A DNA stretch of 64,000 nt from Balneola sp. Lineage in GTDB: Bacteria > Bacteroidota > Rhodothermia > Balneolales > Balneolaceae. Below, one piece after another: positions 53,838 to 63,557 of this stretch. The stretch spans positions 124,001 through 188,000 of the forward strand of contig NZMW01000010.1 of assembly GCA_002694685.1 (NCBI GenBank). The letters run 5' to 3'. A model generated the notes under the pieces. It was given only the letters and a program-made list of their open reading frames with translations. It made no database searches and was not told the DNA's origin. The translations under genes were made by a program, and so were the position numbers. The number at the start of each line of letters is the position of its first letter. Position 1 is the first letter of the stretch.

Positions 53838-54644
53838 TTAAGCAGGGGTGAGTTTAGTAAAGCAAACAATGCCCTTAACCAGCTGTTCTTCTACATTAAA
53901 GCCCGCCTGATTAAACATCTTGTTGCTTTCATCTACGGTCCAGAAGTTAATTCCACCAATAGCGGCTGACTCCTGAAGCAACCGACCGTACCAAGCATCG
54001 GATTTAATGAGGTGCATCATAAAGAAAACACCGTCATCTTTGATAATTCGCTTAGCTTCATAAAGGACTTTCAGCTCTTCAGTGAGTTCGTTGAGGGTTC
54101 CTCCCATCACAATGCCATCAAAGGTTTTTGAGAAGAAGGGCATCTCTCTCCCATCAGCCCGGACGAAATACATATCGGTTTCATCAGCTTCGGCTTTGAG
54201 TCGGGCCTCTTCCAGCATCTGATAAGAAAAATCGAGAGCTACAATGTTGGCTTTCTTTTGTGCGGCTTTCAGCGCTCGTCCATACAAAGCGGTTGAGCAA
54301 CCCAGATCTAAATAATATCCATCTTCTTTTGGAGCTGTCCAGTCGATAAGAAGCTCGTGTTCTTTCTCTATAGGAAATTCTTCACCGGATAAAAGCGACA
54401 GGGAGCGTTTGCGCCAAATGTCTTCGTAAATAGCAGCCGTCAGTTTCCAGTGGTTTGTGCTTTGAGCGATGGAAGTGAACTCAGGCTCTTTCCCCAAAAG
54501 ATCTATGATATTGTTTTTAACCTGATACTCGTCTCCCTCTTTGGAGCCAACGGTTCCGCTAAAAGGCATAGACAAGTTGGCAACTTCTTTGGGAATGGAA
54601 ATCCCGGCTCGTTCATCAATCGGTGAGCGTAATTCTAGGTTCAT
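53838..54644 (-). CDS. Class I SAM-dependent methyltransferase
   Basis: The 268-residue protein has a Rossmann methyltransferase core: YLDLGCSTALYGRAL (motif I), IVALDFSYQMLEEA (motif II), ADGREMPFFSKTFDGIVMGG, and VFFMMHLIKSDAWYG. The N-terminal 90 residues carry a Trm112-like LRSPI...GTVGSKEGDEYQV stretch. It resembles UbiE/methyltransferase-11 proteins; the substrate is unknown. Confidence 0.85.
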   Translation of the reverse strand: MNLELRSPIDERAGISIPKEVANLSMPFSGTVGSKEGDEYQVKNNIIDLLGKEPEFTSIAQSTNHWKLTAAIYEDIWRKRSLSLLSGEEFPIEKEHELLIDWTAPKEDGYYLDLGCSTALYGRALKAAQKKANIVALDFSYQMLEEARLKAEADETDMYFVRADGREMPFFSKTFDGIVMGGTLNELTEELKVLYEAKRIIKDDGVFFMMHLIKSDAWYGRLLQESAAIGGINFWTVDESNKMFNQAGFNVEEQLVKGIVCFTKLTPA

Positions 54645-54700
54645 AAAAACTAATCATTTTATTTAGTGATGAATACGCCAAATAGCTCGAGGTGTTACAG

Positions 54701-55495
54701 CTATTTTTGAAGAACGATCGAGATTTGCGCACCTTTATCAACACTTAACATCCGTCCGGCATTTCCTTTATTAATCCCAATTTCCAGCATCCCTGAACTA
54801 CCGATAAAAGCAGCGGGTTCACCTTCTTCCACATCACCGAAGGTAGTTACCACTTCCTTGAGCATCGTGTTTCCCACATAAATCTTAACATCTTTCCTTT
54901 TGATGTGCTCGTCAATCAGAGATTCCGAAATATTGGTAATGAGATTTCCGAAACGGTCGATATGAACTACCCAGCCCTGAAGTCCGTCTTTATCGGCAAT
55001 AGGAACAGCCCAATGGTAAGTAACCAGTTCTTCTATCGGCTCTCCGATTTCTTCAAAAGAAACACCATTACTAAGGTGAGCAGTAACGGGAGCAAATATA
55101 TCCCGGCCGTGAAATGTTTTGGATAACCCTTCTTGTCGCCAAAAGTCTTTGTTGTTCAGCTTAATGGCTTCGTAATCAAATTCATCAAAGAAAAGAGAAA
55201 AGATGCCGTTATCAGGACCTACAAAATATTGGTCTTTAATTTTTAGGGCGATGGGGTGACGTGGAGTTCCCACACCGGGGTCCACAACAACAACGTGTAC
55301 GGTGCCCGGAGGGAAAAGAAAAGCGGCATTACGAACCACCCATGCCCCGGCCATAATGTCTTGGGGGGGGATGTCATGGGAGATATCGACGAGGCGGGCA
55401 TCGGGAGCAATCCCAAGGATGACCGCCTTCATAGCGCTCACATAATGGTCTTGCAGACCAAAATCAGATGTGAGAGTAATTATTTGACTCATCAA
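54701..55495 (-). CDS. SAM hydroxide adenosyltransferase (DUF62 family)
   Basis: The 264-residue protein matches enzymes that split S-adenosylmethionine to adenosine and methionine. Blocks are ITLTSDFGLQDHYVSAMK, DISHDIPPQDIMAGAWVV, VVVDPGVGTPRHPIAL, VGPDNGIFSLF and FHGRDIFAPVTAHL. Its start overlaps the dnaN stop by 4 bases, so it is coupled to dnaN. Confidence 0.93.
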   Translation of the reverse strand: MMSQIITLTSDFGLQDHYVSAMKAVILGIAPDARLVDISHDIPPQDIMAGAWVVRNAAFLFPPGTVHVVVVDPGVGTPRHPIALKIKDQYFVGPDNGIFSLFFDEFDYEAIKLNNKDFWRQEGLSKTFHGRDIFAPVTAHLSNGVSFEEIGEPIEELVTYHWAVPIADKDGLQGWVVHIDRFGNLITNISESLIDEHIKRKDVKIYVGNTMLKEVVTTFGDVEEGEPAAFIGSSGMLEIGINKGNAGRMLSVDKGAQISIVLQK

Positions 55496-56607
55496 GCATA
55501 GCTGTTGAGCATCACTGGCATTACCAGCATTAGAATATCTTCGTTGTCATTCTTTTCAGACGGCTTGACAATACCGGCGCGATTTGGAGATGAAAACTCA
55601 AACGTTACTTCATCATCATCAATGTTGCTAAGAACATCACCCAGGTATTTTGCATTGAAGCCAATTTCCATCTCCTCATTAGTATACTCACAACTGATGG
55701 TCTCCTTTGCCTCACTGCTCATGTCGAGATCCTCGGCGCGTATCGTCAATTTATCGGAGCCGAGCTGAAGGCGAATCTGCCGCGTAGTTGTGCTTGAGAA
55801 AATAGCTACACGTTTAACAGTTGAAAGCATCTGCTCTTTGCTGATGGTGAGGAACTTGTCGTTATCGCGAGGAATTACGGAGTCGTAATTTGGATACTGC
55901 TCGTTGATAAGCCGCGTAATCACGATGGTTCCGCCACTCTTGAAGCGAGCGTGATCTTCTGTTACCGTAAGGTCACATTCATCACCATCAATTGTTTTTT
56001 GGATGAGGCTTAACGCTTTATCCGGGACAATGAAGTTGACATCTTTTTCAGCAGTAATATCTTTGTTGGTATACTTCACTAAACGGTGGCCGTCGGTAGC
56101 GACAAACTTGCTTTCTTCAGTTCCAATCTGAAAGTAAACGCCCATCATAGCCGGACGTAAATCATCACTTGAAACAGCAAACAGTGTTTTGTGAATGGCG
56201 TTATTCATCAACTCTGTAGTCGTGTTGATTAAAGTGCCGTCATCCAGATTTGGAACCTCTGGAAATTCATCAGCATCATCACCAACAAGCTTGTAATTAC
56301 CTTTATCGGTACGGAAATTGATGTTTCTGCGTTCATCCACTTCAAAAAATACAGGGATCTTAGGAAGCTGACGCAACGTTTCTAACAGGCGGCGAGCGGG
56401 AATTGCTACAGCTCCGTCTTCCTCAATATCAGCATCAATATATTCTATGATTGAAATCTCAAGGTCGGTTGCCGTGAGTTTTAGTTTGCCATCTTCACTT
56501 TCAAAAAGAATTGTTTCCAAAATAGGAAGCGTGGCCTTAGAGGGTACGGCTCCAATAACGGCCGAAAGTCCCTTATTGAGTTCGTTGCTCGATACAGAAA
56601 ATTTCAT
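55492..56607 (-). CDS. dnaN: DNA polymerase III sliding clamp (beta subunit)
   Basis: ATG at 56607 gives 371 residues starting MKFSVSSNELNKGLSAVIGA; the longer frame to 56649 is rejected. Three clamp folds are visible, with blocks TLPILETILFESEDGKL, RLLETLRQLP, ATDGHRLVKY and the C-terminal ILMLVMPVML. dnaA and recF are not adjacent. The leader (56628-56663) holds an AAAGGGC / GCCCTTT inverted repeat. Confidence 0.97.
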   Translation of the reverse strand: MKFSVSSNELNKGLSAVIGAVPSKATLPILETILFESEDGKLKLTATDLEISIIEYIDADIEEDGAVAIPARRLLETLRQLPKIPVFFEVDERRNINFRTDKGNYKLVGDDADEFPEVPNLDDGTLINTTTELMNNAIHKTLFAVSSDDLRPAMMGVYFQIGTEESKFVATDGHRLVKYTNKDITAEKDVNFIVPDKALSLIQKTIDGDECDLTVTEDHARFKSGGTIVITRLINEQYPNYDSVIPRDNDKFLTISKEQMLSTVKRVAIFSSTTTRQIRLQLGSDKLTIRAEDLDMSSEAKETISCEYTNEEMEIGFNAKYLGDVLSNIDDDEVTFEFSSPNRAGIVKPSEKNDNEDILMLVMPVMLNSYA

Positions 56608-56794
56608 AAATGCATTATTTAAGTGGATTAAAGGGCGTTTTTTAACCAACAGTTGCCCTTTCAGTGCAGTGTGCTTATACTAAGAAATACTGGCTCTCTC
56701 TGCAACCGCAGAAACGGCAATTTTCACCTCAAATAAGTCACAGATTATATCGTTTAAAGCGCTACAGTAACTATAAATTTTATCGCTGTTTTTG

Positions 56795-57868
56795 ATGACC
56801 CGATTCCTTCCCGCGCTTTTAATGTTTGTGATAACCCCCGTTCTCACTTTTGCCCAATCTAATCAGGCTAAGTATGGCAATGATTTCCTCTCTACCGGCA
56901 GTGGTGCCCGTGCTTTGGGAATGGGAAGTGCCCATGTTGCTTTAACTAATGATGTGACATCCGCTTATTGGAATGTGGCCGGCTTGGCAGAGATTGACAC
57001 GCCGCAAATTATGTACATGCATTCCGAGCGCTTTAGCGGAATTGTTGGGTATGATTATGGCGCAGCGGCGATGCCATTGAAATCAAATAAGGGTGTAGTA
57101 TCAGTCAGCTTTTTCCGTCAGGGTGTGGATAATATCGCGAATACGCTAAACGCCTGGGATCGTGAACGAGATCAACCCAAACAAGATGTAGAAACATATA
57201 TCACCCGATTTAGCGCAGCAGATATGGCGCTGTTCTTCTCGTACGCTACTCAGAAAACGGAAAAGCTTTCATATGGAGCATCTGCTAAAATCATTCGGCA
57301 GAAATTAGGTCCGTTTGCTGAAGCGTGGGGATACAGCCTCGATATAGGGGCAAAGTATAAAACAGACTTCGCCAACTTTGGAGTGACTGTTCACGACGTC
57401 ACCACCATGCAGAAAATGTGGGATGTGAGCGAATCTGAATTTGGTGATTATGAAGCTCAATTCGATAGTTTAGGAGCTTCCCTCCCAACCGGGCAAAATG
57501 AATTTGTTTTACCGTCCGTTAAAATGGGGGTCTCAAAGCTATTCCCGATCAATACTGACTTTCTTGTGTCAGCCGCCGCTGATGTTGACCTGCTTTTTGA
57601 AAATAGACAGGCCTATTATATCAACGTTGGCAGCATGAGTATTGAGCCCCATCTTGGAAGTGAGATATCCTATAAGGAAATGATTGCCTTCCGTGCTGGT
57701 GTTACCAATTTTATCACCGATCCGGTTTCCGGATTCTCGGTTTCTCCTACTTTGGGACTTGGGCTAAAACTCTCTTCTTTTGTACTTGATTACGGCTTCA
57801 CTAGCTTTGCGGGCGCTTCAAGTGATTTAGGATTTACCCACCGTATTTCGCTGAGGTTTGATATATAG
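56795..57868 (+). CDS. PorV/PorQ-family outer-membrane protein
   Basis: ATG at 56795 gives 357 residues with a signal peptide (TRFLPALLMFVITPVLTFAQ). The family block GSGARALGMGSAHVALTNDV followed by SAYWNVAGLAEI is diagnostic. The rest is a FadL-like barrel ending HRISLRFDI. PorV is a type IX secretion component in Bacteroidota, but the wider family is found without T9SS; no other T9SS gene is here. Confidence 0.88.
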   Translation: MTRFLPALLMFVITPVLTFAQSNQAKYGNDFLSTGSGARALGMGSAHVALTNDVTSAYWNVAGLAEIDTPQIMYMHSERFSGIVGYDYGAAAMPLKSNKGVVSVSFFRQGVDNIANTLNAWDRERDQPKQDVETYITRFSAADMALFFSYATQKTEKLSYGASAKIIRQKLGPFAEAWGYSLDIGAKYKTDFANFGVTVHDVTTMQKMWDVSESEFGDYEAQFDSLGASLPTGQNEFVLPSVKMGVSKLFPINTDFLVSAAADVDLLFENRQAYYINVGSMSIEPHLGSEISYKEMIAFRAGVTNFITDPVSGFSVSPTLGLGLKLSSFVLDYGFTSFAGASSDLGFTHRISLRFDI

Positions 57869-57876
57869 AAAACAGG

Positions 57877-60258
57877 TTAAACCCATTTTTTTATCAGTTG
57901 AAAAGTAGAATCAATAGTTATTGGTTTACTCAAGAAGTCATTCATACCAGCCTCAAAGCACTTATCCCTGTCTTCTGTTGTAGCGTTTGCGGTCAGTGCG
58001 ATAATAGTTGATTTACTAGAAGAACTCTCTTCATTTTCTCGTATTTGGCGAGTGGCTTCAAGACCGTCCATAACAGGCATTTGCATGTCCATGAAGATGA
58101 TATCATAAGGTGTAGTATTTGATTTTACTGTCGCTTCTTGTCCATTTTCAGCAAGGTCAGCTTCTATGCCCAACAGCTCTAGGATTCTAAGTGTTACCCG
58201 CTGGTTGAAAACATTATCTTCAACTAGTAAAACATTAAGGTGTTGAAACTTCTCCTTCAAAAGAGGATCAATTTTTTGGTTTAAATCAGCCCTTTCTTCT
58301 ACCGTGGTGAAGTCTTTATTGCCAGGGATTAAGTCTGCCTGAATGGTAAAAGTAAAAGTTGTTCCAGTTCCTTTCTTACTTTTGACTTTAATATCGCCGC
58401 CAAGTGCTTCAACGATTTCTTTACTGATAACGAGTCCTAGGCCTGTCCCCCCATAACGCCTGGTAATTCCTGAATCTACTTGAGAAAAGCGTTTGAATAG
58501 CTTCTCTATATCCTGCTCATTAATTCCTATACCAGTGTCCTGAACTGTAAACCAGATGTTTCCGGAAAGAGAATTATCAGTATTAATCCCGGCCGAAACG
58601 GTTACGGATCCCTGATCGGTGAATTTTACTGCATTGTTAATTAGGTTTATAAGGACCTGTTGCAACCGTATTTTATCTGTTTTAATGGTGGAGGGAAGGT
58701 TGTCGTCTAAATCTGATATCAAATCAATTTCACGGTTACTAACTAGGGGAGAGAGAACCTCAAAGACCATCTTAATCAGCTTTTTAGGACTCACTTCGGA
58801 ATATTCAATATCTAATTTTCCTGACTCAATCTTGGAGTAGTCTAGAATATTGTTGACTATTCCCAGCAAGTTTTCACCATTGAGCCTGATGGTTCGAACG
58901 TACTCCTCTTTTTTGGCATCTAAAGTTCCATCGTCCAGTAGATCTGAAAATCCAATTACAGCGTTGAGGGGAGTTCTTATCTCATGAGACATGGTTGATA
59001 AAAAGTCACTTTTTGCCAGCGAAGCAGCCTCCGCATTTATTCGAGCTTCTTTTAAAGAATTTGTAAACCGGTAGCTGAGAATTTGTGACTGAAGAAAAAT
59101 GAATAAAAGATGTCCGGAATAGTTGAAAACCTGAAACCTGTCTATATATCCGAAGTAGTTAAGTATTTGATATAAAAAGATGCTGAAAACCACACCTGTA
59201 CTGGCCAACGCAAAAGCAGATCCGGGCCTTTTATTGAGCATACCAAGCACATAAATATAAAATGCGTAAGCAATATATATGCACAGGATGATAAAGAATG
59301 GAAGTATCGTTAAGCTGAAAATGTGAGGAGGAAAGAATATACATGTAATGGCAAATAGTAGACAAATACCGCTCAGGATATTAACCAACAGTTTAGAGGC
59401 CTCTTTTGGATAAAGGTGATAAGTGTATAACCCAAAAAAGAAAACGGAAATAAATAGCGTTAGATATTCCAGCCGTATGGTAACGATCCAGGGGATATTT
59501 GGGATGAGGTCGTGAAGCGGATAAACCCCAAACCCTACTACGCGATACGTATAGAACAAACAGAATAACGCAAAATACAAAATGCTTTTATCGTTACTAC
59601 TGAACAGAAAAAGAGATAGAAAAAATAGACCAGCTAATATAAGGGCTCCTGTAAGCGTCCATGAATAAGCTTGGTCTTTTAGCTTTCTGTTATTCAGAGC
59701 TTCTGTAGTTCCAAGTAAAATATTCTGTGAGCTTCCTCCTTTACTGTGATCGAAGTTTGCTATGTGTAATACTAATTCAAGGTCGTTACCCTGTAAAGAA
59801 TCTGGCAATTGATTTAAGGACTTTAGAGTATGGCTCCATGAAGGAGAGTATGATTCTTTTTTTAAAGCAGGGACTCCATCCTCAGCAAACAACACTCCAT
59901 TTATAAATAGCCGATAGGAACTGTAGGCATCCGGAATGATTAGAGAAAGATCTGGGGTGACTTTTGGAAGGATCAACTTAACTCTATAGGTAGCCGCACC
60001 AAAAGATGGATAACCATTGTTTGACCATAAGTATGGGAAATTGACTATGGCTTTATCATCTTCAAACGTAGAGAAGTTACCGGGCATGATTAGCTGGTCC
60101 CAATAAAACTCCCAGTTATCATCAATATAAATAACCGGGTTTTCTTCGAAATTGTGTTGAGTTAAATTCGAAGTCGCATCTTCTCCCTGAACCTGACTCA
60201 TTACATGCCATGGAAAAAAAAGAACGAGCAACCAAAAAACAGATATTCGAATTAACAT
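57877..60258 (-). CDS. Hybrid sensor histidine kinase/response regulator with 7TM (DISM) sensor
   Basis: The 793-residue protein has a signal peptide (1-21), a jelly-roll-like extracellular domain (about 30-190), a seven-helix 7TMR-DISM region (about 195-395), HisKA with FLSTMSHEIRTPLNAVIGF, HATPase (NLINNAVKF, DTGIGINEQD, GGTGLGLVISKEI) and a C-terminal receiver (LLVEDNVFNQRV, MDMQMPVMDGLEA). There is no Hpt domain, so a separate phosphotransferase would be needed for a full relay. The jelly roll suggests sensing a glycan or sugar. Confidence 0.92.
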   Translation of the reverse strand: MLIRISVFWLLVLFFPWHVMSQVQGEDATSNLTQHNFEENPVIYIDDNWEFYWDQLIMPGNFSTFEDDKAIVNFPYLWSNNGYPSFGAATYRVKLILPKVTPDLSLIIPDAYSSYRLFINGVLFAEDGVPALKKESYSPSWSHTLKSLNQLPDSLQGNDLELVLHIANFDHSKGGSSQNILLGTTEALNNRKLKDQAYSWTLTGALILAGLFFLSLFLFSSNDKSILYFALFCLFYTYRVVGFGVYPLHDLIPNIPWIVTIRLEYLTLFISVFFFGLYTYHLYPKEASKLLVNILSGICLLFAITCIFFPPHIFSLTILPFFIILCIYIAYAFYIYVLGMLNKRPGSAFALASTGVVFSIFLYQILNYFGYIDRFQVFNYSGHLLFIFLQSQILSYRFTNSLKEARINAEAASLAKSDFLSTMSHEIRTPLNAVIGFSDLLDDGTLDAKKEEYVRTIRLNGENLLGIVNNILDYSKIESGKLDIEYSEVSPKKLIKMVFEVLSPLVSNREIDLISDLDDNLPSTIKTDKIRLQQVLINLINNAVKFTDQGSVTVSAGINTDNSLSGNIWFTVQDTGIGINEQDIEKLFKRFSQVDSGITRRYGGTGLGLVISKEIVEALGGDIKVKSKKGTGTTFTFTIQADLIPGNKDFTTVEERADLNQKIDPLLKEKFQHLNVLLVEDNVFNQRVTLRILELLGIEADLAENGQEATVKSNTTPYDIIFMDMQMPVMDGLEATRQIRENEESSSSKSTIIALTANATTEDRDKCFEAGMNDFLSKPITIDSTFQLIKKWV

Positions 60259-60393
60259 TTCGCTACGATTGTACCCACTTGACCTTATTTAATGTACATA
60301 AAAATACCTGTATGGGCTATTAATTTAATATCACTCTGTATATAGTATCTGAGATTAGATTTCCGCCCTTTATACCCATTATTTGTTTTATTA

Positions 60394-61344
60394 TTGAATG
60401 AAATCACAATTCCAAAACTTCACATTTTGCGAATCATACTTTTAGGCCCAACAGCAGCGGGTAAAACCGAACTTTCTTTACAGCTTGCTGAAGAACTCAA
60501 TACTTCTATCATTTCTGCGGATTCCCGGCAATGCTACAAACATATCAACATTGGAACCGCCACACCTTCAAAAGAAGAACAGGAAAGAGTGAAGCACTAC
60601 AACATTTCTTTGCTGGATTTGGAGGAAGAAGACTCGGCAATGGATTTCCAAAAGCGCGCGGCAGAATGGGAAAAAGGGATTCTCAAAAAATCAGACCACG
60701 TAATTTATGCCGGGGGAAGTACACTTCACCTTCAAAGCCTGATTCAACCCTTCAACGAAATGCCTGAATCAGATGAAGAGAATATCAAACAGCTTGAGTC
60801 TCGAATTGATAAAGAGGGAATTGAGTCATTATACGGGATGCTTTCAGAAATAGACCCGGATTATGTTGAGAAAATGGATGGCATGAACACGCAGCGAATC
60901 ATCCGCGCGCTGGATGTTTGGATGCAAACAGGAAAGCCATTCAGCAGCTTTCACAATCAACAAGAAATTAAACCGGATGAAAATACCATCGTTTTTGGGT
61001 TGAAGTGGCCGCGGGAAAAGCTATATGACCGAATAAACCAGCGGGTTGATCATATGATTGAGGCCGGATTGGTAGAAGAGGTTAGATCTATTCTGGAAGC
61101 GGGTCACTCAAAAGATCTCAAATCCTTAAATACGGTGGGTTACAAAGAGATTATCAACTATTTGGATGGCGAGTGGTCGCTGGAAAAAGCCGTGGAGAAA
61201 ATCAAAATTAGTACAAGACGTTATGCGAAGCGACAAATCACCTGGTTTAAGAGATGGGAGTTTATCAATTGGCTTGAGCCGGATGAACTGTCGGTTGAGG
61301 AGATGAAAAGCGCGATTGTAAATACGTTGTCATCCCGGACTTGA
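60394..61344 (+). CDS. miaA: tRNA dimethylallyltransferase
   Basis: MiaA adds a dimethylallyl group to A37 of tRNAs reading U-starting codons. The frame has the P-loop LLGPTAAGKTELSLQ, SADSRQCYKHINIGTATP, YAGGSTLHLQSL and the C-terminal STRRYAKRQITWFKRW. The start is uncertain: TTG at 60394 (316 residues) or TTG at 60427, with no in-frame ATG nearby. Its substrate comes from the MEP pathway (ispE at 36.4 kb). Confidence 0.94.
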   Translation: MNEITIPKLHILRIILLGPTAAGKTELSLQLAEELNTSIISADSRQCYKHINIGTATPSKEEQERVKHYNISLLDLEEEDSAMDFQKRAAEWEKGILKKSDHVIYAGGSTLHLQSLIQPFNEMPESDEENIKQLESRIDKEGIESLYGMLSEIDPDYVEKMDGMNTQRIIRALDVWMQTGKPFSSFHNQQEIKPDENTIVFGLKWPREKLYDRINQRVDHMIEAGLVEEVRSILEAGHSKDLKSLNTVGYKEIINYLDGEWSLEKAVEKIKISTRRYAKRQITWFKRWEFINWLEPDELSVEEMKSAIVNTLSSRT

Positions 61345-61390
61345 TCCGGGATCTTTTTCGAAAGAGATGCTGAATCAAGTTCGGCATGAC
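61329..61390. repeat. Dispersed GTCATCCCGG-type repeat
   Basis: GTCATCCCGGACTTGATC begins at 61329 and GATGCTGAATCAAGTTCGGC is followed by ATGAC ending at 61390. The ends are inverted (GTCAT/ATGAC; ACTTGAT/ATCAAGT). It overlaps the last codons of miaA, whose TGA is within CTTGATCC. Such elements are common in intergenic DNA of many bacteria. Confidence 0.7.
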
Positions 61391-61487
61391 AGCTGTTCTT
61401 TTAAATCCAGCACCAATCCCCCAAACAGAGTTAGCAGCTAAGTCTCAGAAAGGTTAACTTTGGCACTCACTTAAACGAAGCCCAACT

Positions 61488-61733
61488 ATGTACAAAGCGA
61501 AAGTAAATGTAACGCTCCGTCCATCTATTTTGGACCCTAAAGGTAAAGCCGCTCATCACGCCCTTCAGAATCTTGGTTTAAATGAAGTTCAGCAAGTTCG
61601 AATTGGTAAATTTATTGAACTTGATGTGGACGCCAAAGATGAAGCTGCGGCCAAAGAAATTGTAGAGTCAGCCTGTGCGCAACTGCTGGCAAATGAAGTA
61701 ATGGAAGATTTCGAAATAACGATCGAATCTTAA
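61488..61733 (+). CDS. purS: Phosphoribosylformylglycinamidine synthase subunit PurS
   Basis: The 81-residue protein is the small third subunit of the FGAM synthase complex with PurQ and PurL. Blocks YKAKVNVTLRPSILDPKGKA and QVRIGKFIELDV are typical. It begins the group purS-clpS-purQ-lptB. purL is not in the window. Confidence 0.95.
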   Translation: MYKAKVNVTLRPSILDPKGKAAHHALQNLGLNEVQQVRIGKFIELDVDAKDEAAAKEIVESACAQLLANEVMEDFEITIES

Positions 61734-61736
61734 TTG

Positions 61737-62072
61737 ATGATTCTGAAGGCCCAACATATCGACGAATTTGTGTTGTCTGGAACTAAGCCTGATGAATCCT
61801 CAGAAACTCTGGTTAAGGAAAAAGAGGAGGTCGAGGAATCGGTAAACACACCATGGCGGCTTATCCTCTTTGATGACGACATTCACACCTTTGAGGAAGT
61901 CATTTCCCAGCTTATGAAGGCAACCGGATGCAGTTTATCCGAAGCTGAAGACAAGACATGGAAAGTCCATAACGAAGGTAAAGCGCTGGTGCACGAAGGC
62001 GAGTTCGAAGACTGCCTGCGCATTGACAGCGTGCTTAAAGAAATTCAACTGGTTACTGAAATAAAAGGATAA
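61737..62072 (+). CDS. clpS: ClpS-like ATP-dependent protease adaptor
   Basis: ATG at 61737, 3 bases after the purS stop, gives 111 residues. An acidic N-terminal extension (about 1-36) precedes the ClpS core WRLILFDDDIHTFEEVISQL, followed by SEAEDKTWKVHNEGKALVHE. ClpS delivers N-degron substrates to ClpAP/ClpCP. The usual NDD near the pocket appears as FDDD, so the first Asn ligand is changed. Its place between purS and purQ is unusual. Confidence 0.85.
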   Translation: MILKAQHIDEFVLSGTKPDESSETLVKEKEEVEESVNTPWRLILFDDDIHTFEEVISQLMKATGCSLSEAEDKTWKVHNEGKALVHEGEFEDCLRIDSVLKEIQLVTEIKG

Positions 62073-62076
62073 AGAA

Positions 62077-62775
62077 ATGCCCACATTTGGCGTAATAGTA
62101 TTCCCCGGCTCCAACTGCGATCATGACGCATATCATGCCATGAAACACGTAATGAACTGCGATGTGAAATTCCTCTGGCACAAAGAAACCGACCTTTCTA
62201 ATATTGATTTTCTGATTGTCCCAGGCGGATTTTCCTATGGTGACTATCTTCGTTCCGGCGCCATTGCCCGCTTCTCTCCTATTATGCAGGAAGTGGTGAA
62301 GTTCGCTGAAAAAGGCGGACCTGTAATGGGCATCTGTAACGGATTCCAGATTTTGCTGGAAGCGGGGTTGATTCCGGGTGCAATGATGCACAATCAGAAG
62401 CTCAAGTTTGTATGTAAAGATGTTTTTATCCGATGTGAGACAACAAATTCGTTATTCACGAATTCACTAGAAAAAGGACAGGTTTTTGATATTCCTGTTT
62501 CTCACGGAGAAGGAAATTATTTTATTGACCAAAATGGATTGAAATCTCTTCAGGATAATGACCAGGTTCTTTTCAGATACTCTAACGCCAACGGTGAACT
62601 GACAGAAGAAGCCAACTTTAATGGATCGATCGACAGCATAGCTGGTATTTGTAACACCGGGCGCAATGTTTTGGGTATGATGCCTCACCCCGAAAGAGCA
62701 ATGGAGAAAATTCTTGGCTCAGAAGACGGAAAGCCAATTTTCGAGTCTATTTTGAACGCCCTTTCAGTAGCTTAA
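62077..62775 (+). CDS. purQ: Phosphoribosylformylglycinamidine synthase subunit PurQ (glutaminase)
   Basis: The 232-residue class I glutamine amidotransferase supplies ammonia for FGAM synthesis. FGVIVFPGSNCDHDAYHAMK starts the protein; the nucleophile cysteine is in MGICNGFQILLEAGLIPG, and the His-Glu pair is in MMPHPERAMEKI. It follows clpS by 4 bases. Confidence 0.97.
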   Translation: MPTFGVIVFPGSNCDHDAYHAMKHVMNCDVKFLWHKETDLSNIDFLIVPGGFSYGDYLRSGAIARFSPIMQEVVKFAEKGGPVMGICNGFQILLEAGLIPGAMMHNQKLKFVCKDVFIRCETTNSLFTNSLEKGQVFDIPVSHGEGNYFIDQNGLKSLQDNDQVLFRYSNANGELTEEANFNGSIDSIAGICNTGRNVLGMMPHPERAMEKILGSEDGKPIFESILNALSVA

Positions 62776-62784
62776 CTGATATCT

Positions 62785-63546
62785 ATGAGCACAGAGACCC
62801 AACCGGAATTAATCTTGCATAGCGAAGGGCTGGTAAAGCGCTATCGCAAGCGAACGGTTGTGGAAGATGTCTCCATCAATGTAAAACAAGGCGAAGTTGT
62901 GGGTCTTTTAGGGCCGAATGGTGCTGGTAAAACCACGACCTTTTATATGATGGTTGGTTTAGTGACCCCCAATGCCGGGAAAATCTTCCTAAACGATAAA
63001 AACCTGACCGGAGAGCCCATGTACAAACGCGCTCGAATGGGAATTGGATATCTTGCTCAGGAAGCCAGCGTTTTTCGAAACCTGACGGTTCGTGAAAACC
63101 TTGAATCGGTTCTTCAATTTCTTTCCGTTCCTAAAAAAGAAATGGACCTAAAAGTCGATAAGCTAATCGATGAGTTTGGACTTCACAAAGTTGTGGATAG
63201 CAAGGGCTACAGCCTTTCGGGCGGTGAGCGAAGGCGATGCGAGATTGCCAGAGCCCTAGTCACAGATCCTAAGTTCATTTTACTGGACGAACCCTTTGCC
63301 GGGGTCGATCCTATCGCTGTAGAGGACATTCAACAAATAGTTTCGGGTCTGCGGCATCAAAATATTGGCATTCTGATCACAGACCATAATGTGCATGAAA
63401 CGCTTGCTATAACAGACCGGGCCTACCTCATGTTTGAAGGAAATATATTAATGGAGGGCTCTGCAGATGTGCTTGCTGAAGATGAAAAAGCGAAGAGACT
63501 CTATCTTGGTAAACAATTTAAATTAGATCGATACACCCCAGATTAA
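62785..63546 (+). CDS. lptB: LPS export ABC transporter ATP-binding protein
   Basis: The 253-residue ATPase has Walker [17 protein letters not shown], the LptB-typical [19 protein letters not shown] and LTVRENL, signature [15 protein letters not shown], Walker [14 protein letters not shown] and switch His in ITDHNVHE. It energises LPS extraction from the inner membrane with LptFG, which are encoded elsewhere. Confidence 0.96.
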   Translation: MSTETQPELILHSEGLVKRYRKRTVVEDVSINVKQGEVVGLLGPNGAGKTTTFYMMVGLVTPNAGKIFLNDKNLTGEPMYKRARMGIGYLAQEASVFRNLTVRENLESVLQFLSVPKKEMDLKVDKLIDEFGLHKVVDSKGYSLSGGERRRCEIARALVTDPKFILLDEPFAGVDPIAVEDIQQIVSGLRHQNIGILITDHNVHETLAITDRAYLMFEGNILMEGSADVLAEDEKAKRLYLGKQFKLDRYTPD

Positions 63547-63557
63547 ATAGTAGCATA

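Noticed and set aside
61329-61390. GTCATCCCGG hairpin read as the miaA terminator
   Set aside because: It has the ends of a common dispersed repeat, a long imperfect loop and no T-run after the second arm, so it was listed as a repeat.
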